From contig JABMOW010000051.1 of assembly GCA_013204025.1 (NCBI GenBank), positions 1 through 51,070 on the forward strand: a stretch of DNA of 51,070 bases, in the 5' to 3' direction. Each line of letters opens with the position of its first letter. Position 1 is the first letter of the stretch. The stretch is from Fidelibacterota bacterium. Lineage in GTDB: Bacteria > Fidelibacterota > Marinisomatia > SCGC-AAA003-L08 > JACNLC01. Both the position numbers and the translations under genes were made by a program. The notes under the pieces are model-generated. The model was not told where the DNA came from. It did not search any database and was given only the letters and a program-made list of their open reading frames with translations. This document shows positions 8,319 to 16,800 of the stretch, piece by piece.

Positions 8319-9365
8319 TCATATGACCTGAAAATTGTTCTGAAGATCAGCAAGTCGGACATTAAGGAGCGATGAAGCTTTACTAAGTGAAATGATTTCC
8401 TCAGAAGCAGCACGATATACAAGACTATCAAAGCGATCAGTTCTCTCATCACCCTCATATTTTCCCGGTTCATTTTTATGGTACCCCATTTGTCGTATGA
8501 ACATATTGAAATTTCGGTATTGACTATCCCCAATTATGTTCAAAGATTTTGCTCTTGCCATAATTGCTTGAATTGAAATGCCAAAATATGCCTTGATAGA
8601 GATCAGTTCATTTAATGAAATTCGGTGACGGTTCTTGCCTAGTTCAGTGAAAATATTTTTAGCAGGCAATAAAACTGCTCCTGCAAAGTGATGACAAAGT
8701 TTTTCTACAGCCTTTTCATTTAATTTGGTCGAAAAATTGAGAAGGATGTGTGCCAATTCATGTAATGCAGTAAATCTAAAACGTACAATGTCTACGTCCT
8801 TTCTCAGAGCGAGAACAGGTACGGTGTCGACCCAAGCAGACATGCCATCGAATTCAGCGGATATATCGACTTCAAAAATTTTAATCCCTTTGAATTCCAG
8901 CATTTCGATCACATTAGGGACAGGATTTTCTCCCAATTTCCAAGCCCGACGTAATTCTTCACAAGCAGTTTCAACGTCATGCCCATTTTCGATGATCAAA
9001 TCTTTTATTGGATTTTCAAATATCAGCTCCGCGTTCAATAGAGTTTCGATATTCAAATACCGCTCAAGATAGTCAATAGTTTTTTCCCTAATAGAATTCA
9101 GCGCTTTTTTGCTTAGCCGGTTCTGTTTTCTAAACTCAACTCCTTGTAGTACAATTTTTTTTTCTTTGAAAAAATAATCTACTTTTATACAAAGTATGCT
9201 GGCTAGTTTTAAGAGGATATCGCTATTGGGTAACATCAAACCATTTTCGTACTTATGAATGGCTTGTTTAGTAACACAATTTTCCATTTCATCCGCAAGA
9301 GATTGTAGGGAATACCCTGCCATTAGACGTGCACTTTTTAATCGTTGTGAAAAAATATCTTTCAT
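8319..9365 (-). CDS. XRE regulator fused to ImmA/IrrE metallopeptidase
   Basis: The ATG at 9365 is preferred over the longer reading from 9401: CTCCTT (9377-9382, AAGGAG on this strand) is its ribosome site and the predicted promoter lies inside the longer reading. The 348-residue product has an N-terminal XRE helix-turn-helix (about 5-65, 'LQSLADEMENCVTKQAIHKYENG') and a COG2856-type Zn peptidase with HELAH at 202-206 and a downstream 'FAGAVLLP' segment. ImmA/IrrE peptidases cleave repressors; HTH-fused versions are frequent partners of toxins. Here the partner is the PIN protein 4 bases downstream. It probably represses its own promoter through the inverted repeats at 9383-9421. Confidence 0.87.
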   Translation of the reverse strand: MKDIFSQRLKSARLMAGYSLQSLADEMENCVTKQAIHKYENGLMLPNSDILLKLASILCIKVDYFFKEKKIVLQGVEFRKQNRLSKKALNSIREKTIDYLERYLNIETLLNAELIFENPIKDLIIENGHDVETACEELRRAWKLGENPVPNVIEMLEFKGIKIFEVDISAEFDGMSAWVDTVPVLALRKDVDIVRFRFTALHELAHILLNFSTKLNEKAVEKLCHHFAGAVLLPAKNIFTELGKNRHRISLNELISIKAYFGISIQAIMARAKSLNIIGDSQYRNFNMFIRQMGYHKNEPGKYEGDERTDRFDSLVYRAASEEIISLSKASSLLNVRLADLQNNFQVI

Positions 9366-9382
9366 CTTCTTTGTTTCTCCTT

Positions 9383-9421
9383 GGTTGACAAAATTACACA
9401 ATATTATTCATATTGTCAACC
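9383..9421. promoter_or_regulatory. overlapping inverted repeats, probable XRE operator
   Basis: The outer repeat is a perfect 9-bp match: GGTTGACAA (9383-9391) and TTGTCAACC (9413-9421), 21 bp apart. The inner repeat is a perfect 7-bp match: ACAATAT (9398-9404) and ATATTGT (9410-9416), 5 bp apart. Their centres differ (9402 and 9407). Together they span the -35, spacer and -10, as expected for an autorepressor operator. Confidence 0.55.
9391..9419 (-). promoter_or_regulatory. sigma70-like promoter of the XRE-PIN operon
   Basis: On the minus strand, -35 TTGACA (9414-9419) and -10 TAATTT (9391-9396) are separated by exactly 17 bp. A transcript would begin near 9384, 20 bp before the ATG at 9365 and just upstream of its AAGGAG. 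The promoter is covered by two inverted repeats. Confidence 0.6.
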
Positions 9422-9449
9422 TGTTCACATGTAACAAAATCTGATCGAT

Positions 9450-10250
9450 TCACATCCTTTCCACCATAAACTCTCCATATTCTCCAATTGTCTCGAATCC
9501 AAGTTTCTGATAACAATTGATGGCCGGGAGATTGTCCGCTTTCACATTGAGTCCGATATGATCTACAGATGTGGTAAGCGATTGACATACCCGGGCGGTG
9601 GTTTTTAGACCCAGACTCTGACGTCGATATTCAGGGTGAGTTACGATATTTCCCAAGGCTGCCACCCTGTAGCTGGGTGAATACACATGGATTCCTGCCA
9701 CGCTTACCAGTTGATCATCCAATCGGATACCATAATACTGATTGGTATCCAGCATTCGGGGATCAAACCAGTTTCCGGGATATGAAGATCGATAAAATGC
9801 CATCAGTTCATCTGAATGGTGGGTGGATAGTAGTTCCACATTTCGTGTGTCGGTTGTCACGACCCTTTCAGTTGTGGACAGCGCCATTTTCAGATGTAAT
9901 CCGTGGGATGTCAGCTTAAACAATGGTTTTAATATCTGTTCTGCACCGGGGCTAATGTGTGCATAAAAACGATCCGGGAGGTCAGGCGCAATCCCATTGA
10001 GCAGTGCGTACAACGGCTTTGTTTTATCCCCGATCGCCAACACAGTGGGTAGAGATTGACCACGATAAACCAGAATCACTGCCGTAAGCTGTATTCCATC
10101 CTGTAAGGCATACCAAGTCGTGTACGGCCAAAAGAAATCGTCCAGGTCGCCAATGCTGTAAATGTGGAGTGCTGTATTCTGGCGGAAAAATGATTCCAGC
10201 AGGGATTTGTCCTGTACATCACGGAGGATGGTTTTTGGAGTCATTTCCAA
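9450..10250 (-). CDS. GNAT-family N-acetyltransferase, two-domain type
   Basis: A 266-residue protein. The C-terminal half (about 130-266) is a GNAT fold with the acetyl-CoA loop region 'GNIVTHPEYRRQSLG' followed by a helix, and the typical ending 'NLPAINCYQKLGFETIGEY'. The N-terminal half (about 10-120) is a divergent GNAT-like domain ('ALHIYSIGDLDDFFWPYTTWY'), as in glycine N-acyltransferase-like and FR47-like bacterial proteins. The acceptor substrate is unknown. It is transcribed in the same direction as the dockerin gene 16 bp upstream, so the two may be cotranscribed, though functionally unlike. Confidence 0.8.
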   Translation of the reverse strand: MEMTPKTILRDVQDKSLLESFFRQNTALHIYSIGDLDDFFWPYTTWYALQDGIQLTAVILVYRGQSLPTVLAIGDKTKPLYALLNGIAPDLPDRFYAHISPGAEQILKPLFKLTSHGLHLKMALSTTERVVTTDTRNVELLSTHHSDELMAFYRSSYPGNWFDPRMLDTNQYYGIRLDDQLVSVAGIHVYSPSYRVAALGNIVTHPEYRRQSLGLKTTARVCQSLTTSVDHIGLNVKADNLPAINCYQKLGFETIGEYGEFMVERM

Positions 10251-10266
10251 TTATTCCACACCTGTA

Positions 10267-10992
10267 TCAGATTCCTAGAATGATGTTAAGGATAAGCACA
10301 ATGTCTAACACATTAATCAGTGCATCATTGTTCAAATCAGATGCGCAATATTCTTCAAATACGATGGGATCGTCCAATGATATAATTATATATACCAATC
10401 TGACAATATCCAGCACGTTAATGACCATGTCACCATTCACATCGCCTGTTGGTTCTTGAGGACAATCCCCGATGCAGACGGTATTGGAGGATTGCAAGAT
10501 TTCGATTTCAAAAGGTGGAGAGCTGGTTCCCATAAACGTGGATACAATAAAACAACTTTCGACGGATTGATAAATGAGTTGAGTGGTATCCTGACTTGCT
10601 CCAACAATAGAATAATTCTGAAATATGTCCCGGGAATTATGTAAGGTTCTCAATTTGGAACCGGATTTTTCAACATCAGATTCACAATCTCCAAAATCCC
10701 AATCGAATTTGTGACAGAAAAAGTCTGGAGCACAACTATCACAAAAATTATCGCCCATCCAAGCTAAATATCCTTCATTTAGACACATTCCACTACAATC
10801 CTGAAATTGATTTTCGCCGCAGGGCAAATCCACATTCTGATGAATGAGGAAGCCTTGGAATTCCTGATCACCATTATACTGCCAATTTAGAATAACATTA
10901 TCGTTTGTATCGCTTCCTGTAAGAACAACAATGGAGGTCTGTGGTAAGAGAAATCCGGTGAAGCACAGAAATAGCATTTGAAAGAACTTCAT
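10267..10992 (-). CDS. secreted dockerin protein with Cys-rich insert in Fn3-like domain
   Basis: 241 residues, with AAAGG before the ATG and a signal peptide (MKFFQMLFLCFTGFLLPQ). The mature protein opens with a fibronectin-III-like strand pair ('NDNVILNWQYNGDQEFQGFL'), interrupted by a roughly 55-residue Cys-rich block ('CGENQFQDCSGMCL', 'GDNFCD', 'FDWDFGDCESD') whose spacing resembles a Notch/LNR calcium-binding module. The Fn3-like strands then appear to resume ('QLIYQSVESCFIVSTF'). The C-terminus is a dockerin-like pair ('GDVNGDMVINVLDIV', 'SDLNNDALINVLDIV'). There is no catalytic domain: it looks like a small cell-surface or matrix adaptor. Domain calls are by eye and could be wrong for the Fn3 part. 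Confidence 0.62.
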   Translation of the reverse strand: MKFFQMLFLCFTGFLLPQTSIVVLTGSDTNDNVILNWQYNGDQEFQGFLIHQNVDLPCGENQFQDCSGMCLNEGYLAWMGDNFCDSCAPDFFCHKFDWDFGDCESDVEKSGSKLRTLHNSRDIFQNYSIVGASQDTTQLIYQSVESCFIVSTFMGTSSPPFEIEILQSSNTVCIGDCPQEPTGDVNGDMVINVLDIVRLVYIIISLDDPIVFEEYCASDLNNDALINVLDIVLILNIILGI

Positions 10993-11101
10993 ACAAAAAC
11001 CTTTCTAATTGTTTGACCACAAGGTAAAAGTTGTTTTGATATCTCTTTCACTATGCCCGGTGGATGAGTGATCACCGCAGGGGATTATTTCGAAACCACG
11101 C

Positions 11102-12340
11102 TTACACCACCATCCCATCAGGAATGACCACCCCTTTTGGAATAATGATGATTCCGTCTTTGATTGTGTATAGATCTGTTTTTGCGTCCGACCGATTTTC
11201 AGAGTTGGTGAGGCGTACACCCTTCCCGATACGAACATTCTTATCCACAATAACGCGGGACAATGTTGAACCCTCTCCAACACCAATGAAACGCTCCTGG
11301 CCTTTCTCATTCTCATAAAGGTCAGCGCCCATGAAATAGACCTGATCCAGACTGGCGTCATTACCGATGATGCTACGAATCCCCAGAATGGAATTTTTTA
11401 TGCTTGCGCTTCCGATCATACATCCGTCTGAAATAATAGACTGATGGATCAAGGCATTTTCAATTCGTGATCCAGGCAAGAATCGAGGGTGGGTATAGAT
11501 GGGACGCCCTGGTGTATAAAATGAAAATTGCGGGTTGTGTCGGGTCATGTCAATGCTGGCATCGAAAAAGGTACGGATAGTTCCGATGTCCTCCCAGTAT
11601 CCGTTAAACCGGAATGCCGATGTGCGGAATTTCTCGATGGATTGAGGAATAATATTCTTCCCGAAGTCGTTGCCCTCAAATCCGAGTGCTTGCTGAAGTA
11701 CAGATTTCGAAAAAATGTAAATCCCCATGGATGAAAGTACCTGCTCCTGACCGTCCTCCGATTCAATAAATTTTTCGTATAGATCACGGGATTGCGGTTT
11801 TTCCATAAATGAGGTGATTTGATGATCCGTGTCTGCATGTAAAATGCCCAATTGATCTGCGAGAGTCACGGGCATAGGTTTTGCAGCAATGGTGAGGTCT
11901 GAACCGGTATTCAAGTGAAAATTAAAGAATTCCCGGTAATCCATAGTGTACAGGTGATCGCCTGCAAGGATGATGTAATGATCCGCATCCAACTCTTGAA
12001 GAATCGGCCAGTATGATCGGACTGCATCGGCTGTGCCCTGAAACCAGTTGGTATTTGCCTGGGTTTGCTGTGCTCCCAGAATCTCGATATTACCATGATC
12101 GAAGACATCAAATTTATATGTCTGAAAAATATGTCGGTGTAGCGAATGGGTATTGAACTGGGTTAGAATGTAAATCTGGTTCATCTGCGAGTTTATACAA
12201 TTACTTATGGGTACATCGATGAGCCTATACTTTCCCCCGATGGGAACCGCAGGTTTAGATCGTAACTTGGTTAACGGATACAATCGTTCGCCCCGCCCTC
12301 CACCCAGAATAATGGCGGCAATCTTTTGTTGTTTATTCAT
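11102..12340 (-). CDS. glgC: glucose-1-phosphate adenylyltransferase (ADP-glucose pyrophosphorylase)
   Basis: Makes ADP-glucose from ATP and glucose-1-phosphate, the committed step of bacterial glycogen synthesis. The 412-residue sequence has the nucleotidyltransferase start 'ILGGGRGERLYPLT', 'SKPAVPIGGKYRLIDVPISN', the sugar-phosphate site 'GTADAVRSYWPIL' and 'ILAGDHLYTMDYREF', then a left-handed beta-helix C-terminal domain ('SIISDGCMIGSASIKNSILG'). Length is close to that of E. coli GlgC (431). It lies only 2 bases after glgA on the same strand, so the two are coexpressed. Allosteric control is expected for the family but not shown here. Confidence 0.95.
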   Translation of the reverse strand: MNKQQKIAAIILGGGRGERLYPLTKLRSKPAVPIGGKYRLIDVPISNCINSQMNQIYILTQFNTHSLHRHIFQTYKFDVFDHGNIEILGAQQTQANTNWFQGTADAVRSYWPILQELDADHYIILAGDHLYTMDYREFFNFHLNTGSDLTIAAKPMPVTLADQLGILHADTDHQITSFMEKPQSRDLYEKFIESEDGQEQVLSSMGIYIFSKSVLQQALGFEGNDFGKNIIPQSIEKFRTSAFRFNGYWEDIGTIRTFFDASIDMTRHNPQFSFYTPGRPIYTHPRFLPGSRIENALIHQSIISDGCMIGSASIKNSILGIRSIIGNDASLDQVYFMGADLYENEKGQERFIGVGEGSTLSRVIVDKNVRIGKGVRLTNSENRSDAKTDLYTIKDGIIIIPKGVVIPDGMVV

Positions 12341-12342
12341 AT

Positions 12343-13776
12343 TTATCTACCCATGGTTAATTGATGATACAGTTGCTGATAGGCTTTTGCGGAAGCGCGC
12401 CATGAAAAGTCCCGCGTCATGGCATTCATTTGAATTTTGTACCAGGTGTCTTTGTCAGAGAATGTGTCCAAAGCTCGGATCATGGCATGAAGAAAGTCGA
12501 TCGCTGAATAGGTGTTGAAAACAAATCCGGTTCCAAACTTTCCGTCCCAGTCAATAACCGTATCTGCCAACCCGCCCGTGTGATGAACGATGGGGATTGT
12601 GCCATATTTCAAACTGTAGATCTGGTTCAATCCGCAGGGTTCAAATTTCGATGGCATCATAAACATATCCGACCCTGCCTCGATAAGATGCGCAAGGCTT
12701 TCGTTGAATTCACCATGATACGAAACCTGTTTCGGATATTTTTCTGAAAATCGCTTCAGTCCCTGCGCGATGTCCTGTGATCCGCTCCCCAGAAAAACAA
12801 ACTGAACTCCACGATCTATCAATGCTTCCAAGGATGACAGAATCAGAGGATATCCTTTGCTTTCCACCAATCGTCCTATAGACCCTACCAGTGGAATTTC
12901 TGGATTGTCTGTAAAACCGCAATACTGCTGTAATTCCGATTTGTTCTGCTTTTTCCCGGACAAGTCCTTTACCGAATAATGATGAGATAAATGTGGATCG
13001 GTGAGTGGATTCCAGTACACTTCATCTGCGCCATTCAGAATCCCACTGAATTTATCTTGAATAGAATTGAGTTTTTCGTGAAGTTCATAGGATAGCCCTG
13101 GTTGGGTGAGTAATTCTTCGGCATACGTGGGACTCACAGTATTAACGGCGTCAGCAAACTCCAGCCCCATAGCCATAGCACTCCACTCTGTGTGGTCAAA
13201 TTGTCGAACTTTTTTTGCAATATCTCTTGGGAGAAGGGAAAGGTCTCCTTCGGAAAAATGTCCGCGATAGTCGAAATTATGGATGGTAAATAGTACGGAA
13301 GCGGGATACTCCATCGCTCGGATCATCAGCGGAATAAGTGCTGTATGGTGGTCATGACAGTGGATAAGCTGCGGATGAAAAACTCCCCGCTTCAGCAGAT
13401 CGATGATGCAGAGTTGGAAGAATAAAAAACGCCATGTATTGTCTTCGTATCCCTCGCCATTGGCGTGTGTGTAGATCCCGGATCGGTCGAAAAATTGAGT
13501 ATTTTCAATAAAATAGATCCGGTGATTGGAATTATCTTCTCTGTGCGATTCGTAAATGTGGTACTGAAATCGGGTATTCCCCATCATGATCTGGTTTCTC
13601 ATCCCGGTTGGATAGATACCAAACTGCTGGCGATCAACGATAGAATAGAGGGGTGTAATGACGCACATCTGTTCATCCTTCGCAGCCAGTTCGGTGGGAA
13701 GGGCGCCGGATACATCAGCCAATCCGCCCGCTTTCGAAAATGGTGATACTTCAGCAGAAACGTATAAAATATTCAT
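12343..13776 (-). CDS. glgA: glycogen synthase, ADP-glucose type (GT5)
   Basis: Extends alpha-1,4-glucan from ADP-glucose. The 477-residue GT-B enzyme opens with 'ILYVSAEVSPFSKAGGLADV' (ADP-glucose-binding Lys15 in the KxGGL motif), has 'LIHCHDHHTALIPL' in the N-terminal domain and the C-terminal donor-site motif 'SKFEPCGLNQIYSLKYGTIP' with 'HHTGGLADTV'. Length is normal for the family. It sits between the AddAB fusion (64 bp upstream) and glgC (2 bp downstream). No branching enzyme is present in the window. Confidence 0.95.
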   Translation of the reverse strand: MNILYVSAEVSPFSKAGGLADVSGALPTELAAKDEQMCVITPLYSIVDRQQFGIYPTGMRNQIMMGNTRFQYHIYESHREDNSNHRIYFIENTQFFDRSGIYTHANGEGYEDNTWRFLFFQLCIIDLLKRGVFHPQLIHCHDHHTALIPLMIRAMEYPASVLFTIHNFDYRGHFSEGDLSLLPRDIAKKVRQFDHTEWSAMAMGLEFADAVNTVSPTYAEELLTQPGLSYELHEKLNSIQDKFSGILNGADEVYWNPLTDPHLSHHYSVKDLSGKKQNKSELQQYCGFTDNPEIPLVGSIGRLVESKGYPLILSSLEALIDRGVQFVFLGSGSQDIAQGLKRFSEKYPKQVSYHGEFNESLAHLIEAGSDMFMMPSKFEPCGLNQIYSLKYGTIPIVHHTGGLADTVIDWDGKFGTGFVFNTYSAIDFLHAMIRALDTFSDKDTWYKIQMNAMTRDFSWRASAKAYQQLYHQLTMGR

Positions 13777-13840
13777 GAAATCTCCCGGAGTAAATTAGAA
13801 TGAATCATCTCAACCCCATCGGAAATAAAGCGGTGCCAAA

Positions 13841-16800
13841 TCAATCTTCAGATGATTCGCTATTGTCGCTACTGGTAGATTCAAACCGTATCGTATCAAT
13901 TCGCGATGGTCCTTTCAGGTAATAATACGGAATAGTTTTTCCTGCGCTCCGGAGCGTCCATGGCGTAAAATACCCAGTGACCAATGGTTCGAAGACAGAA
14001 ATTATATCTTGGAGGACATCCTGCGCGATCGTCTGGGAAGCGAGAGGAGAATTCACATCTTTCGATTTAACCTGAAGCAATGAAGCATTCTCCCGAATGT
14101 CGCCTAACCAGGGAGCTGTAAATCCCCATTTTTTGTCTTTTAATCGATGCAATTGACGATACACCATCACAATATCATGTTCAGGATATTCTTGTTTAAG
14201 CGCCAGAAAATAAAGTTTCAATTGGGGTGGCAGATCCTCTAAAGATGACGCGGATTCAATTTTCCCGGTTTTAAAATCCATACCCAGTATCAAGTCATCT
14301 GATTTGTGAATATCAAAGCGATCAATAGTCCCTCTGAATTTCAATTCACCCAGTTCGGGATGCTGGATGGTGAGGATTGGGAATGAATCGTCATTTGAAT
14401 ATCCGAATTGTCGTTCGGAATCGGAGAACTGAAAATCCAATAACTGCTGACAATCTTCCTTTAGAATCAATTTGAAAAGACCTTCTGGTTCGTTGGCATT
14501 GTTCAGTCCCATCAGGAATGGCTGCAATTGGCAATGTAATTCGTAATGCTGGGCAGCGAATCTTTCTATCTCCACCATAGCAATTTGATGAAGTAGTTTA
14601 CATGCAGACAAATGGTCCTGACGATTGAGTGTCCAACCATTAGGATGATCCTTTCCGAAACAATCCAGAATATGGTGAATCAAATTACCCAATATGAGAG
14701 GTACAGATGTGACCGGGTCCGTCTCCCGGATCTTCCAAATATGTTTCATCAAAAATAGCAATGGCGCATCCTGCAGGTCCTTCAGTTGAGAAGCAGAAAA
14801 ATACCGTTTTTCAGGGATTCGAATTCCAGCGCCCAGTTTTCCAAAAAAGGGACTGTCAATGGGATTTCCCGCCAAGGCGTTATGACGCCGAACCTGTCGA
14901 TTCATTGAAGTGGATAAATTGTCTGGTACAATGATCTTCCCTAGCGTAGAAATGAACGGGCTGATGGGAGTATGCGGTACCGCCACCATCTCTAAATTTT
15001 CCAGGAACAGGGAATAAGATTGCTCTTCGCCATCTGCACCACGGGTGGCACAGGACAGATAGATCTTCCCGGATTGAGACAGCCATGCGTCAAATATTTT
15101 CCGGTTGGCTTGAAAATGATAATCCGGAATATCGGGCATGAGAAATCCGGTGGAGGTAGTTGTGGGGAAATCCCCATTTGCTAATCCCGGAACAAAAACG
15201 ATTTTGCCAGCCACATGATTCACACTTTCCATCACCGATACGACTGAAATTCCTTCAGCCTGGGCTCTAGTGGGGATATCCCGATTCCGCAGTGTCTCCA
15301 TCAATTCAACGCGGTATTCATGTTCTCCGGGTTCAGAGAAATCCTCGTGGATATATCGGTTCAACTCTTTCACAACGGAGATGAACGCATCGAAGGCTTG
15401 ACGATTCATTTCATCTGGTTCGTCATACTGATGGGATAATTTTTCGAGTTGAATAGCGTACTCTGTGTGAACGGGCTCGGTGCAGGTACGCCATTCATCC
15501 ACACACTGTTGGATATACTCCATTGCAGGTTCCATCTCGGATGTGAGCAATGACTTTGCAAGCGTATCACACATCAATAAATCAAATACTTTCGTGGGAT
15601 CCAGTGGCGTTTTGGATTTTTCTGATCGACGATATATAAGGTCAAGTTGATAAATCCCCGATTTGATAATCTGGTTTTTGGATGGGTCGGCGAATGCCAA
15701 TGCGATGGGATGTCGGAACCAGGCTTGGAGTTGAGACCACGTCAGTGCACGTGCGGGGAAAATCTCCAGCAATCGAAGACATGCCTGCACAACAGGCCGT
15801 TCAAGGATCGGTTCACCCTTTGCAAGTTGAATGGGGATTCCCTCAGCTTTAAACATGGGGACGAGTCGTGGCACCAGTTTTTCCATCGATGGAAGAATGA
15901 TCAGTAGTTCATCAAATAATCGGCCGGATTCAAGCTCTCTTTTGATATTGGCAGCCATGAACCGGATTTCATCATCCATATCAAATGGCTGATACCAGCA
16001 AACCGATTCAGGAGCAGCAGGATATTCAGGTATGCTTTGGACAATCACCTCATTGGCATACTTCTCAATGCTCTGAATGAGATTTACGTCTTTCTGGAAA
16101 ACCGGTAACCATCCATCGATAATGACACGTTTCCCGGAAAAGATACTCCAACTGAATAGATCTGGAGACAGATAAGGATGATAGCCACGGCCCAGCAGGT
16201 CAATCAGAGCCTGATGAATATGAGATTCCAGTGGGGAATCATCAGAATATCCATGTTTGTCCGCCAATTCAAATGCACGATAAAGAGAATTTAGCAGTCC
16301 CGGGAATTCACGGAAAGATTGTCCGCGGAATTCATTTTTCAGATGTTTCCGTAACAGTATCCGAACCAGCGATGCGGGTGCGGGTACAGAATTGTATTTG
16401 TGGTTCAGAGACGATACGGTTTCAAATGCCATAGAAGGATGCAGCAAATTCCGATGAGAAAGCTCTCGTTTTAATTGACTAATCCGATATTGGGTTGGAC
16501 AGATAACCAGAGTCTCATCATGTTGAAATTCCAACTCCGCAGGTAATTCAATTCCGATAGAAGGAATTTTAGATACGGTCCATCCAGTCGTTTCCAACAA
16601 CGATATTTTGGAATAATAATGTGGATCAAATGAAGATGCTACCACTTTTTGCTGGGATGTGAAAACCAGTTCTCCACGAATCTTTGGGAAATGATACCAC
16701 TCTTTTACTAGATGCATGTATGCTTGAATCTGGGCAAGGTACTGATCCAATCGGTGATAGGTGGTATCCGATTTATAATCCCGGATTACCCATTCATCAT

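Noticed and set aside
11005..11361. 118-codon frame at the end of glgC
   Set aside because: An out-of-frame shadow of the glgC coding sequence with no own start signals.
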